A DNA stretch of 38,868 nucleotides from Candidatus Enterococcus murrayae (GCF_017315985.1 NZ_JAFLVR010000012.1:119972-158839); one strand, 5' to 3'; counted from the first letter of the stretch, positions 6,744 to 16,214 are shown. The notes: a model not told the origin generated them from the sequence alone. Made by a program: numbers and translations.

Positions 6744-7697
6744 ATGGAAAAGCGAAAAATTATTCTCGACTGTGATCCAGGGCACGATGATGCGATTACA
6801 ATGTTGATGGCGGCAGTCCATCCGAAAATTGATCTATTAGGAATTACTATTGTAGCAGGAAATCAAACGTTGGACAAGACGGTGGTAAATGGGTTGAATG
6901 TCTGCCAATTATTGGATATCGATGCGAAGGTCTATGCGGGGATGCCAAAACCACTAGTACGAGAACAAGTAGTGGCAGACAATGTTCATGGTGAATCTGG
7001 TTTAGACGGACCAGTCTTTGGCCCGCTTCATCGTCAGGTAGAAAAAACACATGCGATTAAATACATCATTGATACTCTGTTGGAAAGCGATGGGGATATT
7101 ACGCTGGTGCCAGTTGGTCCACTAACCAATATCGCGGTTGCTATGCGGACAGAGCCAAGGATCGTTCCTAAGATCAAGGAAATTGTTTTGATGGGTGGCG
7201 CTTATGGAACAGGCAATTTCACACCTTCAGCTGAGTTCAATATTTTTGCCGATCCAGAGGCGGCACAAGTCGTCTTTACCTCTGGTGCTCCGATTGTCAT
7301 GATGGGATTGGATTTGACGAATCAAACACTTTGTACGATGGAGGTTATTGAACGGATGGAAGCAGTTGGAAATGCTGCTGGTAAATTATTCGGAGATATT
7401 ATGCGGTTTACACTGAAAAGCCAATTCGAGTGCTTTGGGTTGGAGGCAGGCCCTGTACACGATGCGACATGCGTGGCCTATCTGATTCATCCAGAAGCCT
7501 TTGAAACACAAGACATGTTTGTAGAAATCGATACGAATCAAGGACCTTGCTACGGGCGAACGGTCTGTGATGAGTTGAATGTCTTGAAGCAAGTACCAAA
7601 TGCGAAGGTTGGTAAAAAGATCGATACCGATTATTTCTGGGATTTGGTAGAGGAATGTATCAAGAAGTATTCAGACGTATATGTTGGTGCAAAATAA
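6744..7697 (+). CDS. rihB: Pyrimidine-type ribonucleoside hydrolase
   Basis: A 317-aa nucleoside hydrolase that splits ribonucleosides, in E. coli RihB mainly cytidine and uridine, into base and ribose. The N-terminus [12 protein letters not shown] is the calcium-binding aspartate motif; [29 protein letters not shown] and the late histidine in GPVHDATC are family hallmarks. Similarity to E. coli RihB as I recall it is high over the whole length, including YGRTVCDEL. The ATG at 6744 with AGGAGG 7-8 nt ahead is used rather than the upstream frame extension. First gene of the operon with rbsK and the BMP/ABC importer, divergent from a YeiL-like regulator as in E. coli. Confidence 0.93.
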   Translation: MEKRKIILDCDPGHDDAITMLMAAVHPKIDLLGITIVAGNQTLDKTVVNGLNVCQLLDIDAKVYAGMPKPLVREQVVADNVHGESGLDGPVFGPLHRQVEKTHAIKYIIDTLLESDGDITLVPVGPLTNIAVAMRTEPRIVPKIKEIVLMGGAYGTGNFTPSAEFNIFADPEAAQVVFTSGAPIVMMGLDLTNQTLCTMEVIERMEAVGNAAGKLFGDIMRFTLKSQFECFGLEAGPVHDATCVAYLIHPEAFETQDMFVEIDTNQGPCYGRTVCDELNVLKQVPNAKVGKKIDTDYFWDLVEECIKKYSDVYVGAK

Positions 7698-7707
7698 CGA
7701 ACTATGA

Positions 7708-7749
7708 GAGAAGCAATTGAATAAAATCAATGAATTGTTTCTCTTCTAT
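7708..7749 (+). terminator. Intercistronic hairpin between rihB and rbsK
   Basis: AGAGAAGCAATT pairs with AATTGTTTCTCT (one G-U pair) over a 14-nt loop. It lacks a T run, so it more likely stabilises or processes the message than stops transcription. A weak cre-like sequence follows at 7753-7768. Confidence 0.5.
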
Positions 7750-7783
7750 ATTATGTAAGCGGTTTATTTAGGAGGGTTTGAAA

Positions 7784-8644
7784 ATGAAAGTTGTAGTAGT
7801 TGGGAGCATTAATTTAGATCTGGTTGTTCAAGCAGATCGCTTTCCGAAAGTTGGCGAAACAATGTTTGGGACAGACAGTAAGATGCTGCCCGGAGGAAAA
7901 GGTGCCAATCAAGCTGTTGCGGCAGCGCGACTGGGTGCAGAGGTTACCATGGTCGGGTGTGTCGGAAACGATGCTTATGGCGAGATTGTATTGAAAAATT
8001 TTCAAGAGAATCAGGTTGATGTTTCTTGTGTAAAAAAAGTGGCAGAGCCTACCGGAGTGGCTTATATCACGATCGCGGAAAACGATAATTCAATCATTCT
8101 GGTACAAGGAGCCAATGCCTGTGTGGATCGTTCGCTGATCGATGACTCTAAAGCCCAGATTTTAGCAGCGGACATCGTCATTACTCAATGTGAGATTCCA
8201 CTGGATACAATTGAATATTTGATTGATCTGTGTGCTGAAAATGACGTATGCCTGGTACTGAATCCAGCACCAGCGCCGGAGATTGATCGAGCACACTTAG
8301 TCAAGGCGACTTTTTTAACCCCGAATGAAATTGAGATCAATCAGCTTTTTGAGCAGGAGGCAGAGTTGGTATTACAAAAGTATCCGAATCAAATCATTAT
8401 GACTTATGGCGCAAATGGGGTTCGCTATCATGATGGAGAAAAAATCGTAGAGATTTCCAGCTATCAAGTTCCAGTAGTGGATACGACAGGTGCTGGTGAT
8501 ACTTTTAATGCAGCATTTGCAGTGGCTTTTGGACAGAAACAGGATCTGGCAGCGGCCATCGACTTTGCGAACCTAGCAGCTAGTAAGACAGTTCAAGGAT
8601 TAGGAGCACAAAGCGCGATGCCGAGAATCGAAGAGCTGGTTTAG
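7784..8644 (+). CDS. rbsK: Ribokinase
   Basis: A 286-aa PfkB-family kinase that phosphorylates ribose to ribose 5-phosphate with ATP. The N-terminus VVVVGSINLDLVV, the first PfkB signature PGGKGANQAVAAARLGA, and the C-terminal signature DTTGAGDTFNAAF with the catalytic aspartate in GAGD are all intact. Length is close to the usual 290-310. The ATG at 7784 has GGAGG 9 nt ahead; a TTG two codons earlier is in frame but too near. Placed between the nucleoside hydrolase and the nucleoside importer, it would consume ribose released by RihB. No rbsD or ribose transporter genes are present. Confidence 0.92.
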   Translation: MKVVVVGSINLDLVVQADRFPKVGETMFGTDSKMLPGGKGANQAVAAARLGAEVTMVGCVGNDAYGEIVLKNFQENQVDVSCVKKVAEPTGVAYITIAENDNSIILVQGANACVDRSLIDDSKAQILAADIVITQCEIPLDTIEYLIDLCAENDVCLVLNPAPAPEIDRAHLVKATFLTPNEIEINQLFEQEAELVLQKYPNQIIMTYGANGVRYHDGEKIVEISSYQVPVVDTTGAGDTFNAAFAVAFGQKQDLAAAIDFANLAASKTVQGLGAQSAMPRIEELV

Positions 8645-8794
8645 CAAGGAGAAGCTTTGAGATATCGATTCTGCTTTTTGCAGCTATCGGTCAAAGAAAT
8701 CCTATGTTTTAGACAATTGATAGATGTGATGAGCATCTAACTTATTTTTCTTTTTGAAAAACAATACATGAAAACGAACTAGGAGGAATACAAA
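8645..8794 (+). other. Spacer between rbsK and the lipoprotein gene
   Basis: 150 bp with a small hairpin AGATG/CATCT (8722-8738) followed by a T-rich tract, a possible weak terminator that would let part of the transcript through. I compared it by eye with the purine riboswitch core and saw no match. A separate promoter for the importer genes cannot be excluded. Confidence 0.4.
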
Positions 8795-9877
8795 ATGAAA
8801 AAAACAAAATTATTTTCTTTGGGTCTTGTGGCAATGGCGGCGTTAGTGGCGTTTAGTGGTTGTGGTGGTGGAAACAAAAGTGGTTCTTCTGATAAAGGAA
8901 GCTCAGATCATAGTGTCGTGATGGTGACCGATGTCAGCGGAGTAGATGATAAATCCTTCAATCAATCGGCATGGGAAGGTCTGCAAAAATGGGGGAAGGA
9001 AAATAAATTCAAACGAGGAATCGGCGGCTATGACTATATTCAATCCAATGAGATCGCTCAATTTGCATCGAACATCGATACTGCCGTGTCGAATAATTTC
9101 AAGACGGTGTTTGGGATTGGGTATTTACTGGCGGATTCGATTGAAGCGGCAGCCGGACAAAACCCGGACACCAATTTCGTCATTATCGATACTGTAATTG
9201 AGGGCAAGGATAACGTGGTATCTGCGACCTTCCGTGACAATGAAGTGGGTTATATTGCGGGTGTCTCTGCCGGCTACACGACTAAAACCAACAAAGTCGG
9301 CTTCATCGGCGGCGAAGAAGGTAAGGTAATTGATCGTTATGAAGCAGGGTTTGTTAAAGGAGTCAAAGATACAGCGAAGAAGCTGAACAAGGAAATCTCG
9401 GTAGATGTGAAATATGCAGCATCCTTTGGTGATCCGGCAAAAGGGAAGGCCTTAGCAGCGAATATTTATCAAAACGGTGCGGATATCATTTATCAAGCAG
9501 CTGGCGGAACTGGCGCCGGTGTTTTCTCAGAAGCAAAGGCCTTGAATTCAGAAAAAAATGAAGCAGATAAAGTTTGGGTATTAGGCGTGGATCGCGATCA
9601 ACAGGACGAAGGTGAGTACAAATCAAAAGATGGGAAAGAAAGCAATTTCTGTCTTGCTTCAACGATTAAATCTGTTGGTGTGGTGGTTCAAGATATCTCT
9701 ACTCGTGCATTAGAAGATAAGTTCCCTGGCGGCAAACACCTGTCCTTTGGCTTGAAGGATGGCGGTGTAGAAATGACCGATGGCTATCTAAGCGATGAAG
9801 CAAAAGCGGCAGTGAAGGAAGCGAAGGAGCAAGTGATTTCTGGCGATATCAAGGTTCCTGAAACACCTGAGGATTAG
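8795..9877 (+). CDS. BMP-family nucleoside-binding lipoprotein of ABC importer
   Basis: A 360-aa substrate-binding lipoprotein of the BMP/PnrA group. The signal peptide MKKTKLFSLGLVAMAALVAF ends in a lipobox with the acceptor cysteine at residue 23 (FSGC), then a Gly/Ser linker. The mature part shows family features: VMVTDVSGVDDKSFNQSAWEG, NFVIIDTVIE, FRDNEVGYIAG, VGFIGGEEG and WVLGVDRDQQ. Members bind purine and pyrimidine nucleosides outside the membrane and pass them to ABC permeases. RBS AGGAGG 8 nt ahead of the ATG. A strong hairpin follows, consistent with more lipoprotein than transporter message. Confidence 0.9.
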   Translation: MKKTKLFSLGLVAMAALVAFSGCGGGNKSGSSDKGSSDHSVVMVTDVSGVDDKSFNQSAWEGLQKWGKENKFKRGIGGYDYIQSNEIAQFASNIDTAVSNNFKTVFGIGYLLADSIEAAAGQNPDTNFVIIDTVIEGKDNVVSATFRDNEVGYIAGVSAGYTTKTNKVGFIGGEEGKVIDRYEAGFVKGVKDTAKKLNKEISVDVKYAASFGDPAKGKALAANIYQNGADIIYQAAGGTGAGVFSEAKALNSEKNEADKVWVLGVDRDQQDEGEYKSKDGKESNFCLASTIKSVGVVVQDISTRALEDKFPGGKHLSFGLKDGGVEMTDGYLSDEAKAAVKEAKEQVISGDIKVPETPED

Positions 9878-9888
9878 TAACAGAAAGG

Positions 9889-9913
9889 TCCCCTCTGAAT
9901 TGTTCAGAGGGGA
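9889..9913 (+). terminator. Intercistronic hairpin after the lipoprotein gene
   Basis: TCCCCTCTGA and TCAGAGGGGA form a perfect 10-bp stem with a 5-nt loop but no T run. In ABC operons such hairpins typically protect the binding-protein message or partly stop transcription. Confidence 0.65.
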
Positions 9914-9933
9914 TCACTAGAAGGAAAGAAAGG

Positions 9934-11508
9934 ATGCGAATCAACGTGACAGAAGAACAGTATGTCATCGAAATGCGGCATATCACAAAGCAATTCGGCG
10001 ATTTCAAAGCCAATGACGATATCAATCTGCAAATTCGCAAGGGTGAAATCCATGCGCTCTTAGGAGAAAATGGCGCTGGTAAATCGACCTTGATGAATGT
10101 ATTGTCGGGGTTATTGCAGCCAACCTCAGGTGAGATTTATATGAATGGACAGGCAGTCAGCATCGCCAGTCCAACCAAAGCAAATCAGCTTGGAATCGGA
10201 ATGGTCCACCAGCATTTTATGTTAGTTGATGCTTTTACAGTGACTGAAAATATTATTTTAGGCAGTGAGTTAAGTACAAATGGCGTGTTGGATCAGAAAA
10301 AAGCCAAGGAAGAGATTACTCGATTATCTAATAACTATGGTTTGCAGGTCGATCCAGATGCGTATGTTCGGGATATTTCGGTCGGAATGCAGCAACGGGT
10401 AGAAATCTTGAAAACCTTGTATCGCGGTGCGAATGTGTTGATCTTCGATGAGCCGACAGCAGTTTTGACGCCGCAGGAAATCGATGAACTGATCACGATC
10501 ATGGCAACATTAGTTGACGAGGGCAAGTCAATCATTTTGATTACTCATAAGCTGGATGAGATCAAAAAAGTCGCTGACCGTTGTTCAGTTATTCGCCGAG
10601 GCCGTTATATTGGAACGGTTGATGTAAAAGATGTGAGTTCTCAGGAATTGGCAGATATGATGGTAGGACGCTCGGTTTCTTTCAAGACGGACAAACAGCC
10701 GCCGACGATCGGTGAGATCGTTCTTTCTATTGAAGATTTAGTAGTAAAGGAAAGCCGTGGGCTGGATGCGGTGAAAAACTTGAGTTTAACTGTTCATCGT
10801 GGCGAGGTCTTAGGAATCGCCGGTATTGATGGGAATGGTCAATCAGAGTTGATTCAGGCATTGACGGGTTTGCGAAAAGTGGAAAGCGGCACGATCATGA
10901 TTGATGGAAAAGATGTGACTGGCAACAAGCCGCGGGAGATCACTGAGAATGGGGTTGGACATGTACCAGAGGATCGCCATAAGTATGGCTTGGTTTTACC
11001 TATGCCATTATCGGAAAATATTGCTCTGCAATCTTATTATCATGAACCTTTTAGTAAAAATGGTATTTTGAATTTCGCGGAGATCCAGCAATACGCTAGT
11101 CGCTTGATTGAAGAATACGATGTTCGAACGACTAGTGAACAGGCGCCAGCAGCATCATTATCTGGAGGAAATCAGCAAAAAGCGATTATTGCTCGAGAAG
11201 TGGACCGAGATCCAGAGCTTCTGATTGTGGCGCAGCCGACGCGAGGCTTAGATGTCGGTGCTATTGAATATATTCATAAACGTTTGATAGAACAGCGGGA
11301 TAAAAGTAAAGGAGTTCTGTTGGTCAGCTTTGAGTTGGATGAAATTTTGAATGTTTCGGACCGTATAGCGGTGATTCATGCAGGAGAGATTGTCGGAATC
11401 GTTGATCCGCAGGAAACAACGGAAAGAGAGCTGGGCTTGCTGATGGCGGGATATAGCTTAGAAGATGCCAGAAAAGAGTTAGTAAAGGTGGGTGGAACAA
11501 ATGAATGA
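9934..11508 (+). CDS. nupO: Nucleoside ABC importer, duplicated ATP-binding protein
   Basis: A 524-aa protein with two fused ATPase domains. Domain 1 (about 10-240): Walker A GENGAGKST, signature-like ISVGMQQR, Walker B LIFDEPTAVLTP. Domain 2 (about 260-510): degenerate Walker A GIDGNGQSEL, intact signature LSGGNQQKAI and variant Walker B LIVAQPTRGLD. Degeneration of the second site is normal in this NupO/YufO and RbsA-like group. It drives nucleoside uptake with the two permeases downstream. The ATG at 9934 with AAGGA 8 nt ahead is plausible; a GTG at 9949 is possible. Its last 8 bp overlap the first permease gene. Symbol given by operon and family similarity. Confidence 0.88.
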   Translation: MRINVTEEQYVIEMRHITKQFGDFKANDDINLQIRKGEIHALLGENGAGKSTLMNVLSGLLQPTSGEIYMNGQAVSIASPTKANQLGIGMVHQHFMLVDAFTVTENIILGSELSTNGVLDQKKAKEEITRLSNNYGLQVDPDAYVRDISVGMQQRVEILKTLYRGANVLIFDEPTAVLTPQEIDELITIMATLVDEGKSIILITHKLDEIKKVADRCSVIRRGRYIGTVDVKDVSSQELADMMVGRSVSFKTDKQPPTIGEIVLSIEDLVVKESRGLDAVKNLSLTVHRGEVLGIAGIDGNGQSELIQALTGLRKVESGTIMIDGKDVTGNKPREITENGVGHVPEDRHKYGLVLPMPLSENIALQSYYHEPFSKNGILNFAEIQQYASRLIEEYDVRTTSEQAPAASLSGGNQQKAIIAREVDRDPELLIVAQPTRGLDVGAIEYIHKRLIEQRDKSKGVLLVSFELDEILNVSDRIAVIHAGEIVGIVDPQETTERELGLLMAGYSLEDARKELVKVGGTNE

Positions 11509-12634
11509 TCGTTCTGGACAACTCAGCAATGCGCTGGTGCCGATTATCTCGGTCGTTTTAGGATTTATTTTGGGAGGATTGCTGATGCTTGCGACCGGAT
11601 ATAATCCGCTCTTAGGGTACCAGGCGATGTTCCGTTCAGCCTTTCAAAGCAGTATCTCTATTGGTGAGATCTTAGTTGGTGCCGGACCGCTAATTTTTAC
11701 TGCATTAGGTTTCTCAGTGGCTAATTCAGCAGGATTTTTCAACGTCGGTCTATCGGGACAAGCGTTATGCGGCTGGGTAGCGAGTATTTGGGTAGCGTTG
11801 AGTATGCCTGATTCACCAAAAGCAGTGGTAGTACCTTTGGCGATTCTTGCAGGAGCAGCAGCTGGTGCTTTGGCAGCGGCAATCCCTGGCTTGCTGAGGG
11901 CTTATTTTGGGACTAGTGAGGTCATCGTCACGATTATGATGAATTATGTTTTGTTGTATTTTGCCAATCACATAGTCAATAATGTCATGGCACCAACGAT
12001 CATTTCCAATAAAGGTGTTACTAAAATCGTGGGAACGAATGGGTTACTACGAGAAGAGTGGCTGACAAATCTGTTTGGCGGGTCACGAGTCAATATGGGG
12101 TTTGTTCTTGCCTTGATCTTCTTAGTTCTGGTTTGGTTTCTGATGAAACGGACGACCTTGGGATTTGAGATTCGCTCAGTTGGAATCAATCCTTTTGCCT
12201 CTGAATATGCTGGTATGAGCAGTAGACGCACGATCGTGATCTCTATGCTGATATCTGGGCTGTTAGCTGGATTAGGCGGAGTGGTTCAAGGACTAGGAAC
12301 ATTTGGCAATTATTTTGTTCAAGGTTCCTCGATCAGTATCGGCTTTGATGGTATGGCTGTTTCCTTATTAGGAAATGGCGGTTCGGTCGGGATTCTTTTA
12401 TCAGCACTGCTTTTCAGTATCTTGAAGCTCGGCGGACAGGGAATGCAGTTTGCTGGTGTTCCAAGTGAACTGGCAAATAGTGTGATTCCGCTGATCATCT
12501 TCTTTGTCGGAATCAATTATGTAGTTGGACGGGCGTTAGACAAAGCTGGAGAGCACAAGAAGGAGAAGAAAAAGCGAGAAGTAAGAACAGTTCAGTCGTT
12601 AAATCATAAACAGGAAGGAGCTGATTTGGAATGA
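11501..12634 (+). CDS. nupP: Nucleoside ABC importer permease 1
   Basis: A 377-aa inner membrane permease of the BPD_transp_2 family with about eight to ten hydrophobic segments (for example IISVVLGFILGGLLMLATGY and LLSALLFSILKLGG). The central FGTSEVIVTIMMNYVLLY is the conserved cytoplasmic coupling region of this family. The ATG at 11501 overlaps the ATPase gene; a GTG at 11492 is in frame but less likely. A charged lysine-rich tail (KKEKKKREV) ends the protein inside the cell. It stops in an ATGA overlap with the second permease gene, so both partners are translated together. Confidence 0.88.
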   Translation: MNDRSGQLSNALVPIISVVLGFILGGLLMLATGYNPLLGYQAMFRSAFQSSISIGEILVGAGPLIFTALGFSVANSAGFFNVGLSGQALCGWVASIWVALSMPDSPKAVVVPLAILAGAAAGALAAAIPGLLRAYFGTSEVIVTIMMNYVLLYFANHIVNNVMAPTIISNKGVTKIVGTNGLLREEWLTNLFGGSRVNMGFVLALIFLVLVWFLMKRTTLGFEIRSVGINPFASEYAGMSSRRTIVISMLISGLLAGLGGVVQGLGTFGNYFVQGSSISIGFDGMAVSLLGNGGSVGILLSALLFSILKLGGQGMQFAGVPSELANSVIPLIIFFVGINYVVGRALDKAGEHKKEKKKREVRTVQSLNHKQEGADLE

Positions 12635-13584
12635 ACATCCAGTTAATTGGTTCATTGATCTCTCAAACCCTCGTTTATGCAGCACCTTTGATTTTAACGG
12701 CATTAGGCGGTGTCTTTTCTGAACGTAGCGGAATCGTAAATGTCGGATTAGAGGGAATCATGGTAGTTGGTGCATTTAGTTCGGTTATTTTCAATTTAAG
12801 CTTCGCAGATCAATTTGGTATGATGACGCCTTGGCTGGGAGTCCTCGTTGGTGGAATTGCCGGGTTAGTGTTCTCCTTAATCCATGCGGCAGCCACGATC
12901 AATTTCCGTGCAGACCACGTTATCAGTGGGACGGTCATGAACCTATTGGCCCCGCCATTGACGATCTTTTTGATTAAAGTGATGTATGGCAAGGGACAAA
13001 CCGATACGATTCAGCAGCAATTTGGCTATTATGATTTCCCTGGTCTAAGCAAGCTTCCGATTCTGGGCGACCTGCTTTTCAAGCGTACTAGTTTGCCAGC
13101 CTTTTTTGCGATCGCTGTTGCAGTTGCAGCATGGTTCGTCATTTATAAAACCAAATTTGGTCTGCGATTACGTTCAGTCGGAGAGAATCCGCAAGCAGCA
13201 GATACTTTAGGGATCAATGTCTATGCGATGCGTTATGCGGGCGTGCTGATTTCTGGATTTCTTGGCGGTATGGGCGGAGCAGTGTTTGCTCAGTCAATTG
13301 CCGGGCGTTTTGCCATCACTACAATCGCCGGACAAGGATTTATCTCTTTAGCAGCAATGATCTTTGGTAAATGGAATCCACTCGGTGCAATGGGAGCCGC
13401 GGTTTTCTTTGGCTTCGCGCAGAATCTCAGTATTGCCGGATCTAACTTGCCGGTCATTTCGCAGATTCCTGATGTGTATCTGCAATCTGCGCCATACGTA
13501 CTAACGATTCTCGTGTTAGTTGTCTTCTTAGGAAAAGCTACAGGGCCAAAAGCAGGCGGAGTAAACTATATAAAATCGAAATAG
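12631..13584 (+). CDS. nupQ: Nucleoside ABC importer permease 2
   Basis: A 317-aa permease, the usual partner of the preceding one. It has many hydrophobic segments; the start LISQTLVYAAPLILTALGG and then GVFSERSGIVNVGLEGIM is highly typical for the nucleoside/BMP-type second permease, as is LRLRSVGENPQAADTLGIN near the middle. The ATG lies in the ATGA overlap (12631-12634), with GGAG shortly ahead. It is the last gene of the rihB operon, followed within 20 bp by a strong terminator. Direction of transport (import) follows from the binding lipoprotein in the operon. Confidence 0.9.
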   Translation: MNIQLIGSLISQTLVYAAPLILTALGGVFSERSGIVNVGLEGIMVVGAFSSVIFNLSFADQFGMMTPWLGVLVGGIAGLVFSLIHAAATINFRADHVISGTVMNLLAPPLTIFLIKVMYGKGQTDTIQQQFGYYDFPGLSKLPILGDLLFKRTSLPAFFAIAVAVAAWFVIYKTKFGLRLRSVGENPQAADTLGINVYAMRYAGVLISGFLGGMGGAVFAQSIAGRFAITTIAGQGFISLAAMIFGKWNPLGAMGAAVFFGFAQNLSIAGSNLPVISQIPDVYLQSAPYVLTILVLVVFLGKATGPKAGGVNYIKSK

Positions 13585-13599
13585 TTAGAAATACGAAAA

Positions 13600-13632
13600 G
13601 AAACTAATTCCTAGCGATTGGTTTCTTTTTTT
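13600..13632 (+). terminator. Terminator of the nucleoside operon
   Basis: GAAACTAAT and ATTGGTTTC (one G-U pair) form a 9-bp stem followed by TTTTTTT. It closes the transcript that starts before rihB. Confidence 0.85.
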
Positions 13633-14032
13633 ATAAAAAAATTTTGAACGATTCAAAAGGAAAATTAGGTGCGAATACATCTAAACCTAAGCCATTTTAT
13701 CGATTGATGGATTCTTGGATTTTTCTTAATATTAAGGAATAAACATTACCGTTTAGGGTCGTTACTTTGCCGTTCAAGGTATCGAATAACTTTATTTGTG
13801 ATTTTAGATTCTATTTTATAGCAGAATGTGATATTTTCAATAAAGAAACCGATAATAATTATAAAGTACTTCTGTTCGCTTAGCATTCAAATAAGAAACT
13901 AATTTTTAATGCATCATTTAGAAGTCAAATAGAGGACACGCATTATCTGAATGAAAGAGAATATTTGAAGAGGAAATTAGAGAATTGAGCAGAGTTAGCT
14001 TTGCCAGAGATTCATTAGTAGGAGGTAAATGA
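13633..14032. other. AT-rich stretch with a coding-like fragment
   Basis: About 400 bp without an intact gene. From 13884 to 13988 the plus strand reads a start-less frame of 34 codons ending NEREYLKRKLEN then stop, which looks like the tail of a decayed protein. Base composition is more AT-rich than the nucleoside operon on the left. This begins the patch of small toxin-immunity-like genes. No promoter was firmly identified. Confidence 0.4.
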
Positions 14033-14638
14033 TTGAGCAAGAAGACTGGACTACTACCAATTTTTTTAGTAACTATCATAGTACTCACAGTTATTACTTT
14101 TTGGTACTTTTTAGTAACCAAAAAGGAGATTGCTAAGAACGAATTTATAAATAGTGAAATCAAAGAAATTGTATTCGGAGAAATCTATACTTTTCAAGAA
14201 AAGGGATCAATGCCAGAGTACATAAAATTTCTTGATGAGGAAAATTATGTTGCAATACCAGGAACGAACGCTCCAGAAGACAGTTTTGGTGATGGGGAAA
14301 CTTACGATATTATTTTTATCGAGGGAAAATATTCATATAGTAATGGAAAATTTTATCTAGGCAAGTCAGTTAAAGATACGATGTTATCTTTCTACGATGA
14401 GAAAGGGTTAAATTCAAATAGATATGTTGGAATATATAAATCTGCCAAACCAAGTACGATTGATTTTGAAACAGGCAGCATTGAGAAAAAAGAGAAACAA
14501 TGGGTTTATCGCCGTAATTCAAGTAATGGGAACGTCGAATATCCATTAGAACGATCAAAAAACGACATTCCGAATTCTATGGATGAATTCTTGAAGAAGT
14601 ATAAGAAGGTAGATGAAGTTAGTTCTTCAAGGGAGTAA
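14033..14638 (+). CDS. Membrane-anchored hypothetical protein, 201 aa
   Basis: Not recognised. One N-terminal membrane segment (about residues 7-27, LPIFLVTIIVLTVITFWYFL) followed by KK suggests a single-pass anchor or uncleaved signal, with about 170 polar residues that are probably outside the cell. The exposed part has alternating beta-like stretches (TYDIIFIEGKYSYSNGKFYL) and no cysteine. It starts with TTG: GGAGG stands exactly 7 nt ahead, and an ATG 4 nt upstream lies in another frame that soon stops. It opens the small-gene patch with immunity-like proteins, so it may itself protect against a secreted toxin; that is inference from context only. Confidence 0.65.
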   Translation: MSKKTGLLPIFLVTIIVLTVITFWYFLVTKKEIAKNEFINSEIKEIVFGEIYTFQEKGSMPEYIKFLDEENYVAIPGTNAPEDSFGDGETYDIIFIEGKYSYSNGKFYLGKSVKDTMLSFYDEKGLNSNRYVGIYKSAKPSTIDFETGSIEKKEKQWVYRRNSSNGNVEYPLERSKNDIPNSMDEFLKKYKKVDEVSSSRE

Positions 14639-15009
14639 TGTAAGCAAAGACTGGGATTTTTTTTACCAGAAAAATATCCAATAGTAGCAGCATAGAAGAA
14701 TTTTGAAAATCGGATTATGAACGGTGAATCATATATTTATGCGAATAAGGATGGAACAAGAGCATAGGAGATTAGAGAGTGATCTGCTAAAGGGAGAGGA
14801 TTATCAATAAAAAGGTAGACAATAAAGATTCTTGGAACTGAACTTCCATTGCTTTCATATTAAATTGATAGAAATATGTCTCAATCAATTTAAGTGTAGA
14901 TGATAGCTATGAAAAAATGGGCTTTGGAGAGATCAATATAACTCCTCAAAGCTCAAAAAGGAGTACCAATGACTAATTTTGCGAAAAAAACAGAAATGGA
15001 GAAATAGTT
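14639..15009. other. Gene debris between two membrane-anchored genes
   Basis: 370 bp with no intact gene. Two start-less coding-like runs occur on the plus strand: one around 14696-14766 reading NFENRIMNGESYIYANKDG and one around 14908-14971 reading DSYEKMGFGEINITPQSSK. They could be remnants of toxin tails or immunity genes. The last 20 bp carry the ribosome binding site for the next gene. Confidence 0.35.
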
Positions 15010-15447
15010 TTGAAAAAAAGATACATTGAAACGTTATTGTTGATTATATTATTATGTGGCTTATTTCTGTCTAACTATTCAAAATACTCAGGTTTATGGA
15101 GTTTAAGAAGAAATCACAATGAAATCTATCACCTCTCAAAAAGAGGGTACCTTAAAATCATTGCAGTTGAAGAACTTGATGCAAGCGGTATGAGTATAGA
15201 GGTAGATGAAGTAACAGAGATACCATTAAATCGTTTTCATTATTTTCAAGGTAACCTTGAAACCTATAATCAGCTAGGGGATAGTTACAATTGGTTAGGC
15301 GATAAAGAAAAAATCTACATTAATTATTGTGATGAATGGGATACCCTTACTTTTTCTCAAAAAAATAAGGGAGACAAGTTGTTCGGCACTTATGAAATGT
15401 TGGGGGATGATGGTAGTTATGGAAAGTATATCGTAGAAATAAAATGA
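15010..15447 (+). CDS. Membrane-anchored hypothetical protein, 145 aa
   Basis: Not recognised. A single hydrophobic segment at residues 6-22 (IETLLLIILLCGLFLSNY) precedes about 120 polar residues with beta-like character (YLKIIAVEELDASG, YGKYIVEIK at the end). The segment contains a cysteine but no proper lipobox, so a membrane anchor is more likely than a lipoprotein. It starts with TTG, with GGAG 8 nt ahead. It stands 370 bp from the upstream gene and 130 bp from the DUF600-type gene. Context suggests a role in the immunity patch; no direct evidence. Confidence 0.6.
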   Translation: MKKRYIETLLLIILLCGLFLSNYSKYSGLWSLRRNHNEIYHLSKRGYLKIIAVEELDASGMSIEVDEVTEIPLNRFHYFQGNLETYNQLGDSYNWLGDKEKIYINYCDEWDTLTFSQKNKGDKLFGTYEMLGDDGSYGKYIVEIK

Positions 15448-15579
15448 TATATATATCCCCGTCGGCAGTCTGTGAGTATAAGTGAAACAATATGCTTCTA
15501 TCTGATTGATCTAACGGTAGGAATCATCAAATAGTCAGATAAAATTACCCTCTCGACTCTATTAAAAAGGAGAATAAAT

Positions 15580-16032
15580 ATGACTAAAGTTTTTGAAGAT
15601 TATTTTACAGACTTACAAGCGGATATGGTCTCGATTTGTTTAGAGTATGTTGAAAACGATGGTGAAGTAATATACATATACTGCTCTTATGAAAGAAAGG
15701 TTTATTCGGTAGGATATTTTTATAAGATAAATGGGAAATTAAAGGAAAGGCATAAAGTGAATGAAGAATTGTCTAATCTTGATGTATCAATTCATCGACA
15801 ACAGACCGTTTTGCAGATATTGATGGATGATTTAAAACAAATAGAGGATGTTTGTAAGCAATTTGGTCGACCAATGCCTACAGAAATGAAACTAATATAT
15901 GATATTAAAAATAACAGCTATAATGCAAGTTACCAATATGAGTTAGTTTATTCTGAAGAGGGTGAGAAAACAGCTGATGATATCGAAGAAGAATGGTTTG
16001 AAGAAGTAATGAAACAGAACAACCAAAAGTAG
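15580..16032 (+). CDS. YezG/DUF600-type immunity protein
   Basis: A 150-aa acidic soluble protein that resembles the YezG family (DUF600), known as immunity partners of LXG-type secreted toxins such as B. subtilis YeeF. Features seen: an N-terminal helical FEDYFTDLQADMVSICLEYV, strands in VIYIYCSYERKVYSVGYFY, and the family-like late section MPTEMKLIYDIKNNSYNASY followed by an acidic tail ending with EEEWFEEVMKQ. The ATG follows AAGGAG by 7 nt. No LXG toxin, WXG100 or secretion gene is in the window, so this is an orphan immunity gene, perhaps guarding against neighbouring strains. Confidence 0.72.
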   Translation: MTKVFEDYFTDLQADMVSICLEYVENDGEVIYIYCSYERKVYSVGYFYKINGKLKERHKVNEELSNLDVSIHRQQTVLQILMDDLKQIEDVCKQFGRPMPTEMKLIYDIKNNSYNASYQYELVYSEEGEKTADDIEEEWFEEVMKQNNQK

Positions 16033-16214
16033 TGTACAATTTTTTAGTAAATTTCTATTCTAGTAATATGAATATTTTGGCAGAACTAACTAAAAAGATA
16101 TTTCCTTTAGTCGTGATACGCATTCAGCTGTATTTATTCTATCTAGTTTGGCGTAGCCAATTCAGATTATTGATAAAATAGAACAGAGGGATTTAGGTAA
16201 AGGAGATTTTTGTG

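Noticed and set aside
7753-7768. cre-like sequence before rbsK
   Set aside because: Two of the defined consensus positions fail and it lies inside the operon without a promoter; kept only as a remark.
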